This document shows positions 18,605-27,443 of a DNA stretch of 64,000 nt, one piece after another. Origin of the DNA: Phreatobacter stygius (GTDB taxonomy: Bacteria > Pseudomonadota > Alphaproteobacteria > Rhizobiales > Phreatobacteraceae); NCBI RefSeq assembly GCF_005144885.1, contig NZ_CP039690.1, forward strand, positions 1,054,001 through 1,118,000, given 5' to 3'. The notes below the pieces were generated by a model. That model saw nothing but the letters and a program-made list of their open reading frames with translations, searched no databases and was not told the origin of the DNA. Position 1 is the first letter of the stretch. Each line of letters opens with the position of its first letter. The translations under genes were made by a program, and so were the position numbers.

Positions 18605-19351
18605 TCAGCCGCCCATCTTGGCGACCAGCGCGTCCGACAGTTCGAAATTGGCATAGACATTCTGGACGTCGTCGTTCTCGTCCAGCACATCCATCAGGCG
18701 CAGAAGCTTCTCGCCGGTCTCGTCATCCACCGCGATGGTGTTCTGCGGTTTCCAGGTCATCGCCGATTTGCGCGGTTCGCCAAATTTCGCTTCCAGCGTC
18801 TTGGTCACCTCGACCAGGCTCTCGATCGTGGTGGTGATCTCGTGGCCGGTCTCGGAGGAGACGACATCCTCGGCGCCGGCCTCGATCGCCGCCTCCAGCA
18901 TGTCGTCGGCCGAAGCCTTGGCGGCCTCGAACTCGACCACGCCGACCCGATCGAACATGAACGACACCGACCCGGTTTCACCCAGATTGCCGCCGCTCTT
19001 GGTGAAATAGGAGCGCACTTCCGAAGCCGTCCGGTTGCGATTGTCGGTCAGCGCCTCGACGATGACCGCGACGCCACCCGGGCCATACCCCTCGTAGCGG
19101 ATCTCGTCATAGGTCTCGGTGTCGCCCCCGGCCGCCTTCTTGATGGCGCGCTCGATATTGTCCTTCGGCATGTTTTCCGCGCGCGCCGCCAGGATCGCCA
19201 GACGCAGGCGCGGGTTCATGTTGGGATCGGGCATGCCCATCTTGGCCGCGACCGTGATCTCGCGCGCGAGCTTGCCGAAAAGCTTCGAGCGGACCGCATC
19301 CTGGCGGCCCTTGCGATGCATGATGTTCTTGAACTGGGAATGCCCGGCCAT
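18605..19351 (-). CDS. YebC/PmpR-family regulatory protein
   Basis: 248-residue cytoplasmic protein. [19 protein letters not shown] is the family N-terminus and sets the start at 19351; a longer in-frame ATG at 19390 is unlikely. The core [20 protein letters not shown] and [20 protein letters not shown] are diagnostic. Family members have been described as transcription regulators and, more recently, as factors relieving ribosome stalling at proline runs. No local partner is evident; rcdA is upstream on the same strand. Confidence 0.95.
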   Translation of the reverse strand: MAGHSQFKNIMHRKGRQDAVRSKLFGKLAREITVAAKMGMPDPNMNPRLRLAILAARAENMPKDNIERAIKKAAGGDTETYDEIRYEGYGPGGVAVIVEALTDNRNRTASEVRSYFTKSGGNLGETGSVSFMFDRVGVVEFEAAKASADDMLEAAIEAGAEDVVSSETGHEITTTIESLVEVTKTLEAKFGEPRKSAMTWKPQNTIAVDDETGEKLLRLMDVLDENDDVQNVYANFELSDALVAKMGG

Positions 19352-19482
19352 CGTGACCCTCTCGACCCCGCCCCTGTGGCGCACGTTCACCGGCCAGCAG
19401 GGCGCATGGGCGCACCGCGTCAGGCCGGCGGTGATTTGGCGGGTCTTATAGGCGCGGGTTCAGCCGAAATCCAGACGCCGGC

Positions 19483-20010
19483 TCAGCGCTTCATGCCAAA
19501 GGCGGCGGCCAGCCGGTCGATCTGTCCGGCGACCATGTTGCGCGGGTTCGGCGCGGCCGGCTCGGCCCCGGAATAGAGCAGCTTGTCCATATGCATCACC
19601 CGCTCCTGCAGGCGCATGGCCTTGCCGATCAGTTCGCGCAGCGCCTCGGGCAGGTCGACAAGGGTCGCATCGGGGGTTGCCGCACCGACCGAGGACAGCC
19701 GCACCTTGGACTTCTCCTGGGCGGCCTGTTCCTGGGTGAGCTCGCCCTCGTTGACGGCGCGCTGCAGCAGGAGCCAGGAGGCCAATTGCATCAGCCGGGT
19801 GGTCAGCCGCATGCTCTCGGTCGCATAAGCAAGCGCCGCACTGCGATCCAGGGCCTTGCTTTCGAGCCGGCCCGATCCATCGAGATAGGTGGCGGTTTCC
19901 TCGACCAGGCCCATCCCATCGCGGAACAGATCCTTGAATGCCGGCGAGCTCGCCAGCCGCGCGGCGAAGGCGACAGTTGGCCGGATCTCAGGTGCGAACT
20001 CATTCGACAT
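19483..20010 (-). CDS. rcdA: DUF1465 protein, homologue of RcdA (regulator of CtrA degradation)
   Basis: 175-residue helical protein of the DUF1465/RcdA family. AFKDLFRDGMGLVEETATYL and TTRLMQLASWLLLQRAVNEG are conserved helices of the three-helix bundle. In Caulobacter RcdA is an adaptor that helps deliver the cell-cycle regulator CtrA to ClpXP. A perfect CtrA box lies about 290 bases upstream, beyond a terminator. Function by homology; the cell-cycle wiring in this organism is inferred. Confidence 0.85.
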   Translation of the reverse strand: MSNEFAPEIRPTVAFAARLASSPAFKDLFRDGMGLVEETATYLDGSGRLESKALDRSAALAYATESMRLTTRLMQLASWLLLQRAVNEGELTQEQAAQEKSKVRLSSVGAATPDATLVDLPEALRELIGKAMRLQERVMHMDKLLYSGAEPAAPNPRNMVAGQIDRLAAAFGMKR

Positions 20011-20180
20011 GACGCATCAACTCCCACAGGCATCGTCCTTGCCGTCGTTGCCCTCCGCTGTCCAGAACATGCTTAAGCGAAGGTAAACGGGGCTCTGGCC
20101 TTGAACGAGCAAGCACGATGCCAGGGTCCTTGTCCCGCCTTGGGACGAATCGGATGCTATGCTGCAGCAGGATGCTCTGC

Positions 20181-20205
20181 AAAAAAAGGCCGCCCGAGGG
20201 CGGCC
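20181..20205 (-). terminator. Rho-independent terminator (minus strand)
   Basis: GGCCGCCC (20188-20195) and GGGCGGCC (20198-20205) form a strong GC stem; read on the minus strand it is followed by seven T (20181-20187). It could end the DUF1192 gene, 163 bases upstream, or a separate small transcript starting near 20275. Confidence 0.9.
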
Positions 20206-20275
20206 CGAAAGTAATTAACAGGGAGGCGTCAAACAGAGTGGACAGGAGCCACTCGCGTCCAGCGAACTGAACGAT
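20181..20275 (-). ncRNA. Candidate CtrA-controlled small RNA with anti-Shine-Dalgarno loops
   Basis: A region of about 95 bases, free of genes, runs from a promoter-like element to a strong terminator on the minus strand. TTATAA (20281-20286) could be the -10 and the CtrA box (20297-20312) covers the -35 position. The RNA would contain a hairpin GAGTGG/CCACTC (20236-20254) with a CUCCUGU loop, then an open GCCUCCCUG (20219-20227), then the terminator. CU-rich loops complementary to ribosome sites are known in rhizobial trans-acting sRNAs. Transcription is unproven. Confidence 0.5.
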
Positions 20276-20296
20276 TTCGGTTATAAACTGGAAAGG

Positions 20297-20312
20297 TTAA
20301 CCCCTGGTTAAC
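20297..20312. promoter_or_regulatory. CtrA-binding box
   Basis: TTAACCCCTGGTTAAC fits the full CtrA consensus TTAA-N7-TTAAC. Genome background here is GC-rich, so a chance match is uncommon. It lies between DUF1192 (ends 20368) and the terminator at 20181-20205, and eleven bases upstream of a minus-strand TTATAA, matching the usual placement of CtrA over the -35. A role in cell-cycle-timed expression of the candidate small RNA, or read-through into rcdA, is inferred. Confidence 0.7.
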
Positions 20313-20367
20313 CCCCGCCGTTGCAGGCGGCGATTCGTTCCGGATGCGGGACGCAGGCTACGACTGC

Positions 20368-20556
20368 TCAGAATTTGAAGACGCTGTCGGCCGCACTCTT
20401 GCTCGACGTCTTTGCCGCGATGGCGGTCTCGAGCCGCCGGATCTCCGCTTTCAGAAGATCGACCCGTTCGGCCAGTTCGTGAATGGACAGGGTCGCCAGA
20501 TCGCTGCCGACCTCATGGGCTGGTGGTTTCGGGCGAGGCCTCTGTTCTTCTTCCAT
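20368..20556 (-). CDS. Small DUF1192 protein
   Basis: 62-residue protein. SIHELAERVDLLKAEIRRLE is the conserved helical core of DUF1192, found in many alphaproteobacteria; a short charged N-terminus (MEEEQRPRPKP) and a Ser/Lys-rich tail flank it. The start at 20556 is fixed by GGAGGT five bases upstream. It is divergent from the quinone oxidoreductase gene at 20642. The function of the family is unknown. Confidence 0.9.
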   Translation of the reverse strand: MEEEQRPRPKPPAHEVGSDLATLSIHELAERVDLLKAEIRRLETAIAAKTSSKSAADSVFKF

Positions 20557-20641
20557 GGTGAACCTCCGATACGCCGGCTGGCGTGGCGCTTGGCCAGAGG
20601 TTATCACCATCAACCCTTCCCTGTCGAAATGGACAAGGCTC

Positions 20642-21652
20642 ATGACTGGCTCGACCGCAGCGCTGCCCGCAACCATGACCGCCATCGCAATTCCGGTCCC
20701 CGGCGGGCCGGAAGCCCTGGTGCCGGAGACCCGCCCGGTGCCGACGCCCGGCCCGCAGGAGATCCTGGTCAAGGTCGCCGCCGCCGGCGTCAACCGGCCG
20801 GACGTGCTGCAGCGGGCCGGCGGCTATCCGCCGCCGAAGGGCGCCTCCGACATTCCGGGCCTGGAAATATCAGGCGAAGTTGCAGCCCTTGGCGTCGGCG
20901 CCAGCCGCTTCAAGCTCGGCGACAAGGTCTGTGGGCTGGTCGCCGGTGGTGGTTATGCCGAATATTGCGTGGTGCACGAGACCAACGCGCTGGCTGTCCC
21001 CGCCGGCCTCTCGCTGGTCGAAGCGGCCGGCATTCCCGAGACCTTCTTCACCGTCTGGTCGAACGTCTTCGACCGTGGCGGGCTCAAGTCGGGCGAGACC
21101 GTCCTGGTCCACGGCGGCACATCCGGCATCGGCGTCACCGCCATTCAGCTCGCCAAGGCCTTTGGCGCGACCGTGCTGACGACGGCCGGATCCGATGACA
21201 AATGCGCCGCGGCCAAGGCGCTCGGAGCCGATCACGCGATCAACTACCGCAGCCAGGATTTCGTCCAGGCGGTCAGCGAGATCACCGCCAAGAAGGGCGT
21301 CAACCTGATCCTCGACATGGTCGGCGGCGACTATGTCGAGCGCAATCTGAACTGCGTCGCGGCCGATGGCCGGATCGTCCAGATCGCCTTCCTGCACGGT
21401 TCCGAGGTGAAGCTCGACCTGCGCTGGCTCATGCTGAAGCGCATCACCTTCACCGGCTCGACGCTGCGCGTCCGCGACATCGCCTTCAAGGCAGCACTCG
21501 CCGATTCACTCCAGGCCAAGGTCTGGCCGCTGCTGGCATCAGGCAAGGTGAAGGTCGTGATGGATTCGACCTACCCCCTGATCGACGCGGCCAAGGCGCA
21601 TGCCCGCATGGAGACCAATGCTCATATCGGCAAGATCGTATTGACGGTCTGA
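20642..21652 (+). CDS. NAD(P)H quinone oxidoreductase, PIG3-like MDR family
   Basis: 336-residue zinc-independent medium-chain dehydrogenase. AGVNRPDVLQRAGGYPPPKG and IPGLEISGEVAALG are typical of the PIG3/quinone-reductase branch; LVHGGTSGIGVTAIQLAKAF is the NADPH-binding Rossmann motif. ATG 20642 (MTGSTAAL) or ATG 20675 (MTAIAIPV) could be the start. It would reduce quinones or alpha,beta-unsaturated carbonyls. It lies upstream of an SDR gene on the same strand. Confidence 0.92.
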   Translation: MTGSTAALPATMTAIAIPVPGGPEALVPETRPVPTPGPQEILVKVAAAGVNRPDVLQRAGGYPPPKGASDIPGLEISGEVAALGVGASRFKLGDKVCGLVAGGGYAEYCVVHETNALAVPAGLSLVEAAGIPETFFTVWSNVFDRGGLKSGETVLVHGGTSGIGVTAIQLAKAFGATVLTTAGSDDKCAAAKALGADHAINYRSQDFVQAVSEITAKKGVNLILDMVGGDYVERNLNCVAADGRIVQIAFLHGSEVKLDLRWLMLKRITFTGSTLRVRDIAFKAALADSLQAKVWPLLASGKVKVVMDSTYPLIDAAKAHARMETNAHIGKIVLTV

Positions 21653-21726
21653 CCTGAGATCGGAGCTCTGCCGTGCCTTGAGTTTTCCGTTTAGAAAGCT
21701 TGATATTCTCGCATCAGGAGCAGGGC

Positions 21727-22518
21727 ATGGGCGTTCTCGACGGCAAGGTTGCAGTCATCACCGGCGCGGCGCGCGGCATCGGCCGCGCCATCGCGGAGCG
21801 CTTCGTCTCCGAGGGCGCCAAGGTCGTCATCGCCGACATCATGGCGGATGTCGGCGAAACCACCGCGGTCGAGCTCGGCGGCAATGGTAAGGCGGTGTTC
21901 GTCGCCTGCGACGTCGGCGACAAGGCCTCCGTCGACGCCCTGGTGAAAGCGGCCCGCGCCGCCTTCACCGGCGATATCGACATCCTCGTCAACAATGCCG
22001 GCATCTCGCACAATGACGATTTCCTCGATCTGGCCGAGGCCGATTTCGATCGCGTGCTGAGGGTCAATCTGAAGGGCTCCTTCCTGGTCGGCCAGGCGGT
22101 CGCCAGATGCATGGTCGCGCAGGTCAAGGCCGGCAAGGCGCCGGGCGCCATCGTCAACATGAGCTCGGTCAATGCCGTGCTCGGCATCCTGAACCAGACC
22201 CCCTATTGCGTCTCCAAGGGCGGTGTCCGCCAGCTTACCAACGTGATGGCGCTGGGCCTTGCCGAATATGGCATCCGGGTCAATGCCATCGGTCCCGGCT
22301 CGATCGCCACCGACATGCTGAAGAACGTCAACAACGACGCCGCCGCGCGCCATCGCCTGCTGTCGCGCACGCCGCTCCGCCGCATCGGTGAGCCCGACGA
22401 AATCGCCAAGGTGGCGGTGTTCCTGGCCTCCGACGGTTCGAGCTACATCACGGGCCAGACCATCTATGCCGATGGCGGCCGCATCGGGCTCAACTATACG
22501 GTTCCGGTGAAGGATTGA
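21727..22518 (+). CDS. Short-chain dehydrogenase/reductase (SDR)
   Basis: 263-residue classical SDR. TGAARGIGRAIAERF is the cofactor motif, NNAG follows strand 4, the catalytic set is Ser in IVNMSSVNAV with YCVSK, and PGSIATDML plus the C-terminal ITGQTIYADGG complete the fold. AGGAG at 21716-21720 supports ATG 21727. A methyltransferase gene overlaps its stop codon. The substrate cannot be inferred; the acidic residue after the glycine motif (VIADIMADV) suggests NAD preference. Confidence 0.92.
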   Translation: MGVLDGKVAVITGAARGIGRAIAERFVSEGAKVVIADIMADVGETTAVELGGNGKAVFVACDVGDKASVDALVKAARAAFTGDIDILVNNAGISHNDDFLDLAEADFDRVLRVNLKGSFLVGQAVARCMVAQVKAGKAPGAIVNMSSVNAVLGILNQTPYCVSKGGVRQLTNVMALGLAEYGIRVNAIGPGSIATDMLKNVNNDAAARHRLLSRTPLRRIGEPDEIAKVAVFLASDGSSYITGQTIYADGGRIGLNYTVPVKD

Positions 22519-23492
22519 GCGGCGAGCTGCCTGCGTCGCTGCGCGCCGGCCTGGAGGCGCTGGCCGCCGCCCACCCTGGCCGGGCGCTCGGCGAGGCGAG
22601 CAGCCGGCTCACCAGCCATTATCGCGGCGGCCACGGCACCAGGCTCGACGCGGCCGTCGATCTCGCTGCCTATGCGGTGGCCCGCATGCCGGCGACCTAT
22701 GCCGCCTTTCGCGCCGTGCTCGACGAGGTCGCGGCGCGCGTCGACATCCAACCCGTCAGCGTCACCGATATCGGTTGCGGCCCCGGCACCGCCGCCTGGG
22801 CTGTCGCCGATGCCTTTCCCGGCATCGCCACGGCAACCCTGGTCGACGCCCATTCCGGCATGATCGGCCTCGGGCGCAAGCTCGCCGAGGCGGGCCCGCG
22901 CGCCCTTGCCGGCGCCACCTGGATCACAGCACCGATGGCGCGGCACCTGGCCGAAGCCGCCAAGACCGACCTGGTGGTTGCCGGCTACGCGCTGAACGAA
23001 ATTCCGCCCGACGAGGTGGCGGGCATCGCCCGGCAGTTCTACGCCGCCGCGACCGGACTGGTGGTCATCGTCGAGCCGGGCACGCCGCAGGGTTTCGCGG
23101 TTATCGACCGCGCGCGCGCCGCCTTGATCGCCGCCGGTGGCCAGGTCGTCGCGCCCTGCCCACATGCCGGCCCCTGCCCGCTCCAGACGCCGGACTGGTG
23201 CCATTTCTCCGCGCGCCTGCCGCGCCTCAAGGCCCATAAGGCCGCCAAGGGCGCCGACGTCCCGTTCGAAGACGAACGCTATTCTTATGTCGCCATTGCC
23301 AAACCCGGCATGGTGATCCGGCCAGCGGCGGCCCGTGTCCTGCGGCCGCCGAAAGCCACCAAACCCGCCACCCTCTTCCGCCTTTGCACCGCCGACGGCC
23401 TGCAGGACAGGACCGTCGCCGGGCGCGACCGCGACCTCGCCCGGCGCACGCGCAAGACCGGCTGGGGCGACGCCTTTCCTGCTGATCCCTAA
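22515..23492 (+). CDS. Rsm22-like small ribosomal subunit methyltransferase
   Basis: 325-residue protein of the Rsm22 family (mitochondrial small-subunit assembly factor homologue). It has the SAM-binding motif VTDIGCGPGTAAWAVADAF and a cysteine cluster, CPHAGPCPLQTPDWCHFSAR, that likely binds a metal or Fe-S centre. The start is TTG 22515, which overlaps the SDR stop codon (TTGA); GAAGGA lies immediately before it, closer than usual, so the start is uncertain. Probably acts on rRNA or ribosome assembly. Confidence 0.82.
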   Translation: MSGELPASLRAGLEALAAAHPGRALGEASSRLTSHYRGGHGTRLDAAVDLAAYAVARMPATYAAFRAVLDEVAARVDIQPVSVTDIGCGPGTAAWAVADAFPGIATATLVDAHSGMIGLGRKLAEAGPRALAGATWITAPMARHLAEAAKTDLVVAGYALNEIPPDEVAGIARQFYAAATGLVVIVEPGTPQGFAVIDRARAALIAAGGQVVAPCPHAGPCPLQTPDWCHFSARLPRLKAHKAAKGADVPFEDERYSYVAIAKPGMVIRPAAARVLRPPKATKPATLFRLCTADGLQDRTVAGRDRDLARRTRKTGWGDAFPADP

Positions 23493-23504
23493 CGGAGCCG
23501 CCCG

Positions 23505-23753
23505 ATGAAACGCGCCACGATCCTTGCCACGCTGGCCCTCGCCCCGATGCCGGTGGCCGGCCAGGCCGTCGCCGAAAGCAACCTGTCGTTCAGCCAGAAG
23601 CTGTCGATCTATCGGGCCTGCCGGGCGGATCTCAATCAGCACTGCCCCGACGCCGGCACCGACGGCGCCAAGATCGAAGCCTGTCTGCGCGCCAACCAGA
23701 CCCGCCTCACGCCGGATTGCCGCACAGCGATCATTGGTACCGGCGCGCGCTGA
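23505..23753 (+). CDS. Small secreted cysteine-rich repeat protein
   Basis: 82 residues with a Sec signal peptide (1-23, cleavage near AVA-E). The mature part has four cysteines, YRACRADLNQHC, then KIEACLRANQTRLTPDCRTA, matching one copy of the cysteine-rich Golgi/FGFR-type repeat also found in small alphaproteobacterial periplasmic proteins. GGAG at about 23493 supports ATG 23505. Function unknown; two disulfides are likely. Confidence 0.82.
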   Translation: MKRATILATLALAPMPVAGQAVAESNLSFSQKLSIYRACRADLNQHCPDAGTDGAKIEACLRANQTRLTPDCRTAIIGTGAR

Positions 23754-23842
23754 CCGGCGGGTCGCACATCACCCCTGCGATGGCGCCGGATTGACCGCGT
23801 CGAGGCCGCTCGTGATGGTCCAGGCCATCAGGAGATCACGCT

Positions 23843-24736
23843 ATGCTTGCCTTGCCCTGGCTCTGGGCCGTCTTCACGGTTGTCGCCGCCGCCGCCCAGA
23901 CCGCCCGCAATGCCATGCAGCGCAGCCTGACCAGCACGCTCGGCACCATTGGCGCCACCCATGTTCGCTTCCTCTATGGCTTTCCGTTCTCGCTGATCTT
24001 CCTCGGCCTGGTGAAGCTGGCCGTCCCGAGCGCCGGCTTTCCCTTGCATGCCACCTTCTTCGCCTGGGTGGTGGTCGGCGCCGTCGCGCAGATCGCCGCG
24101 ACCGCGCTGATGCTGGCCGCCATGCAGGAACGCTCCTTCGTGGTGACCACCGCCTATACCAAGCTGGAACCGGTCCTGGTGGCCTTGTTCGGCGTCGTCA
24201 TCCTGGGCGATCACCTCAGCCTCTGGGCCTGGGTCGCGATCGTCGTCGCGACCTCCGGGATCCTGTCCATGTCCTGGCGGCCGGGTACGGAGAACGCCCT
24301 TCGGCCAGCCTTGCTCGGCGTCGCCTCGGCGGCCCTGTTCGGCGTCTCCGCCATTGGCTTTCGCGGCGCCATCCGCTCGCTCGAAGCCGACAGTTTCGTG
24401 CTGGCCGCAACCACGACGCTGGTCTGCGGCCTGGCCATCCAGACCGTTCTCTTGACCACCTACCTCGCGATCTTCGATCGGCCCGGACTGATCGCCATCT
24501 TCAAGAGCTGGCGCCCGTCGGTCTTCGCCGGCTTTCTCGGCTCGTTCGCCTCACAGTTCTGGTTTCTCGCCTTCGCCCTCGAGACGGTCGCCAAGGTCCG
24601 CACGCTGGCGCTCATCGAGGTGATTTTTGCCGGCCTGGTCTCCGGCGCCATCATCAAGCAGGCGACCAGCCCGCGCGACGGACTGGGCATCGCGCTGATC
24701 GTCATCGGCGTCGGCCTGCTGCTGACGCTGGGGTGA
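23843..24736 (+). CDS. EamA/DMT-family transporter
   Basis: 297-residue membrane protein with ten hydrophobic segments in two EamA repeats. The first repeat ends in AYTKLEPVLVALFGVVILGD and the second in ALIEVIFAGLVSGAI, equivalent positions in the drug/metabolite transporter superfamily. It probably exports a metabolite or amino acid. It stands alone, followed by a repeat-containing intergenic region. Confidence 0.88.
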   Translation: MLALPWLWAVFTVVAAAAQTARNAMQRSLTSTLGTIGATHVRFLYGFPFSLIFLGLVKLAVPSAGFPLHATFFAWVVVGAVAQIAATALMLAAMQERSFVVTTAYTKLEPVLVALFGVVILGDHLSLWAWVAIVVATSGILSMSWRPGTENALRPALLGVASAALFGVSAIGFRGAIRSLEADSFVLAATTTLVCGLAIQTVLLTTYLAIFDRPGLIAIFKSWRPSVFAGFLGSFASQFWFLAFALETVAKVRTLALIEVIFAGLVSGAIIKQATSPRDGLGIALIVIGVGLLLTLG

Positions 24737-24739
24737 TAA

Positions 24740-24962
24740 GGGCGAGTAGCGAATGGCGAGTGGCGAAATCGGGCGCGCGGTGACCGGGATATCGGGCGAG
24801 CCAGACCAGCCGGAAGCGCTGGCGATCTCTACGTCATCCTCGGGCGAGCGAAGCAAGGGAAGGGAGTGACGGAGTGGATGAACCGATGGGCAATTGGTGA
24901 GACTCGACCGGTATCCGAGTCACCGCAGGCCCTATTCGCCACTCGCCACTCACCATTCGCCC
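24740..24962. repeat. Intergenic repeat element: heptamer arms and dispersed palindrome half
   Basis: Two 28-base arms, 24740-24767 and 24935-24962, are inverted copies matching at 24 of 28 positions. Each consists of tandem heptamers of the form GCGARTR (such as GCGAGTA, GCGAATG, GCGAGTG). Between them 24833-24864 (GTCATCCTCGGGCGAGCGAA and onward) resembles the dispersed element at 44253-44435. No gene is in this stretch. The structure could fold into a long hairpin between the convergent EamA and purK genes. Confidence 0.75.
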
Positions 24963-26048
24963 CTAAGTCAGCTGCGTCAGCCGTGTCACATGGCCCATCT
25001 TGCGGCCGTCGCGCTGGTCGCGTTTGCCGTAGAGATGCAGCACCGCGCCGCTCTCCGCGGCGATCGCACGCCAGGCTTCGACATCGGCGCCGATGAGGTT
25101 CTCCATCACCGCGTCCGAGTGGCGTGCGGTCGAGCCGAGCGGCAGGCCGGCCACCGCGCGCATGTGGTTCTCGAACTGCGAACAGTGGCAGGCCGCCTCG
25201 GTCCAGTGGCCGGAATTGTGCACGCGCGGCGCCATTTCATTGACCACCAGTCCACCGTCCGCCGTGACGAACAGCTCGACCGCGAGAACGCCGACATAGT
25301 CGAGCTTCTCGGCCAGCACCTCGCCCATCCGCGCCGCCTCGTTGGCCTGTTCCGGCGTCATCCGCGCCGGCACCGTCGAGGTTCTGAGGATGCCGTCGCG
25401 ATGGACGTTCTCGACCGGATCATAATGCCGGATCTCGCCATCGGCGCCACGCACCACGATCACCGAAATCTCGCGTATGAACGGCACGAAGGCTTCCAGG
25501 ATCGCCGGCTGGCGGCCAATCGATGAAAAGGCCGCCGCGGCATCGTCGCCGTCGCGGATCACCGCCTGACCCTTGCCGTCATAACCGAAGCGGCGGGTCT
25601 TCAGCACCGCCGGCCGGCCGAGCCGGGCCAGCGCGCGATCCAGATCGGCCTCGTCGTCGACCGGCTCGAAATCCGGCACGCCCAGCCCGCAATCGCGTGC
25701 GAAGGTCTTTTCCACCACCCGGTCCTGCGACACGGTCAGCGCGCGCGGGCCGGGCCTGACCGTCAACCGGCTCGACAGGAAGCGCGCCGCCTTGTCGGGC
25801 ACGTTCTCGAACTCGTAGGTGACGATGTCGACATCCTCGGCGAAGCGGGCGAGCGCGACCTCGTCGGAATAGTCGGCCTCGGTGATGCGCCGGACCACGT
25901 CGAAAGCCGGGCTCTCCGGCTCGGGCGCCAGCACCTGGCAGCGCAGGCCGAGCTTGGCGCCGGCCAGCGCCAGCATGCGGCCGAGCTGGCCGCCACCCAG
26001 AATACCGATGATCTGATCGGGGCCGACCGACCGTTCAGTGGTCGTCAC
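24963..26048 (-). CDS. purK: N5-carboxyaminoimidazole ribonucleotide synthase PurK
   Basis: 361-residue ATP-grasp enzyme of purine synthesis that converts AIR, ATP and bicarbonate to N5-CAIR, the substrate of Pur[21 protein letters not shown] is the N-terminal Rossmann-like motif; [17 protein letters not shown] and [17 protein letters not shown] are the ATP-grasp and active-site segments. The start is GTG 26048, with GGAG seven bases upstream and a 14-base overlap with purE; a longer frame exists but runs deeper into purE. Confidence 0.96.
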   Translation of the reverse strand: MTTTERSVGPDQIIGILGGGQLGRMLALAGAKLGLRCQVLAPEPESPAFDVVRRITEADYSDEVALARFAEDVDIVTYEFENVPDKAARFLSSRLTVRPGPRALTVSQDRVVEKTFARDCGLGVPDFEPVDDEADLDRALARLGRPAVLKTRRFGYDGKGQAVIRDGDDAAAAFSSIGRQPAILEAFVPFIREISVIVVRGADGEIRHYDPVENVHRDGILRTSTVPARMTPEQANEAARMGEVLAEKLDYVGVLAVELFVTADGGLVVNEMAPRVHNSGHWTEAACHCSQFENHMRAVAGLPLGSTARHSDAVMENLIGADVEAWRAIAAESGAVLHLYGKRDQRDGRKMGHVTRLTQLT

Positions 26049-26544
26049 GAGGCCGCTCCGCGATGCTTGCCGTCTGTTTGGCGCGATAGGCCTCGAGCCG
26101 CGCCGCCAGCGCCTCGTCATGGAGCGCCAGGCAGGCGGCGGCGAGCAGCGCCGCATTGATCGCCCCCGGCTTGCCGATCGCCAGCGTGCCGACCGGGATG
26201 CCGCCGGGCATCTGAACGATCGAATGCAGGCTGTCGATGCCGGACAGCGCCTTGCTCTCCACCGGCACGCCGAACACCGGCAGCATGGTGAGGGCCGCGG
26301 TCATGCCGGGCAGGTGCGCCGCACCTCCGGCACCGGCGATGATGATCTTGTAGCCCTTGGCCTTGGCGCCTTTGGCGAACGCGTAGAGCCGGTCGGGTGT
26401 ACGATGGGCGGAGACGATCAGCGGCTCATGCGCCACACCGACCGCATCCAGCGTCTCGGCGGTATGTCTCATGGTCGCCCAATCGGACTGGGACCCCATG
26501 ATGATGGCGACGGGCGGCACCCCGCTCGCGGCATTTCCCGACAT
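26035..26544 (-). CDS. purE: N5-carboxyaminoimidazole ribonucleotide mutase PurE
   Basis: 169-residue enzyme that converts N5-CAIR to [36 protein letters not shown] and [16 protein letters not shown] are the class I PurE motifs including the active-site His. The start at 26544 (MSGNAASG) is set by GGGGAG eight bases upstream. It precedes and overlaps purK, so the two are translationally coupled. Confidence 0.97.
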   Translation of the reverse strand: MSGNAASGVPPVAIIMGSQSDWATMRHTAETLDAVGVAHEPLIVSAHRTPDRLYAFAKGAKAKGYKIIIAGAGGAAHLPGMTAALTMLPVFGVPVESKALSGIDSLHSIVQMPGGIPVGTLAIGKPGAINAALLAAACLALHDEALAARLEAYRAKQTASIAERPRDDH

Positions 26545-26677
26545 AAAACTGCTCCCCAGCGGCCCGGACGGCCTCGCGAAAGAAGCGCCAGAGCATAGGC
26601 AGAGCCACGGCCAGCGGCAAGGCCACAAGCGGCCCGGCCTGACGTTCACCTTGCCTTAACCACGATTACGGTGCGTT

Positions 26678-26890
26678 TCAGGCAATGATGTCGGGCGTCC
26701 GCATGTCCTCGAGATAGGAAATCCGGTCACGCAGCGCGAGCTTGCGCTTCTTCAGCCGCTGCAATTGCAGCCGGTCGGCCACCACCAGGGCGGCCAGCGC
26801 ATCGATCGCCGTGTCGAGGTCGCGATGTTCCTGCCTCAACCGCTCCAGTTCGAGCGAAATGTCGCGCTCTTCGTCCTCGGTCAATGGCAT
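26678..26890 (-). CDS. Small DUF465 (YdcH-like) protein
   Basis: 70-residue helical protein; LQRLKKRKLALRDRISYLED is the conserved DUF465 C-terminal signature and the N-terminal half is a Glu-rich helix. The start MPLTEDEE (26890) lacks a strong ribosome site. It is divergent from a second DUF465 gene at 27153 across 262 bases. Function of the family is unknown. Confidence 0.85.
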   Translation of the reverse strand: MPLTEDEERDISLELERLRQEHRDLDTAIDALAALVVADRLQLQRLKKRKLALRDRISYLEDMRTPDIIA

Positions 26891-27152
26891 TGCCGCACCG
26901 GTCAAGGGAATCGGAGGCGCTTCGCTCGGGAAGCGCCGGCCGCGACTATCGCGCTCACCGCGGCCGAGGGCAAGGCAGCCGGCAGGGGTCCGGACGCGAT
27001 AAGGCCCTGGGGGGCGACGCAGCGGCACCCGGCACCCGTAACATTCCGTGATTTTACTTTGCCGGAGAAGGGGTAAAACATCGGTCGTCCGACGCGTAGC
27101 GGACCCCGTCCGAGATGCTGTCGGCACGCCCCATTCTCAAAAGGAGACATGG

Positions 27153-27335
27153 ATGAGTCTGCAGTCGCACTTGTCGGAATTGGAACGGCGCCATCAGGCG
27201 CTTGATCGAGAACTCGCAGATATTGTCGCCAGTCCGTCGTCTTCCGACGAAAAAATCGTCGATATCAAACGACGCAAATTGCTTTTGAAAGATGAAATCA
27301 CGCGGCTGAAAGCCGGTGTACGGAGTGTTCACTGA
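27153..27335 (+). CDS. Small DUF465 (YdcH-like) protein
   Basis: 60-residue protein. HLSELERRHQALDRELADI followed by KIVDIKRRKLLLKDEITRLK is a complete DUF465 helical hairpin. AAGGAG at 27141-27146, six bases before ATG, makes the start secure. A strong terminator follows at 27388-27426. It faces a paralogue at 26678-26890. Function unknown, possibly a small nucleoid- or stress-associated protein. Confidence 0.92.
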   Translation: MSLQSHLSELERRHQALDRELADIVASPSSSDEKIVDIKRRKLLLKDEITRLKAGVRSVH

Positions 27336-27387
27336 AGGAGATTCCACCGGATCATGACCGCGCACGGCGCGGTCGAGCCGATCAACG

Positions 27388-27426
27388 GACCGCCGGCCGC
27401 CCATGGCGCCGGCGGTCTCGTTTTTT
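27388..27426 (+). terminator. Rho-independent terminator after the DUF465 gene
   Basis: GACCGCCGGC (27388-27397) pairs perfectly with GCCGGCGGTC (27408-27417), followed by TCG and six T (27421-27426) on the plus strand. It ends the small gene at 27153-27335, 52 bases upstream. Confidence 0.92.
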
Positions 27427-27443
27427 AAGAAGGGTACGAAGAC

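Noticed and set aside
24740-24962. Tandem heptamers as a CRISPR or VNTR locus
   Set aside because: Only four units per arm, no spacers and no cas genes nearby; better described as an inverted repeat element.
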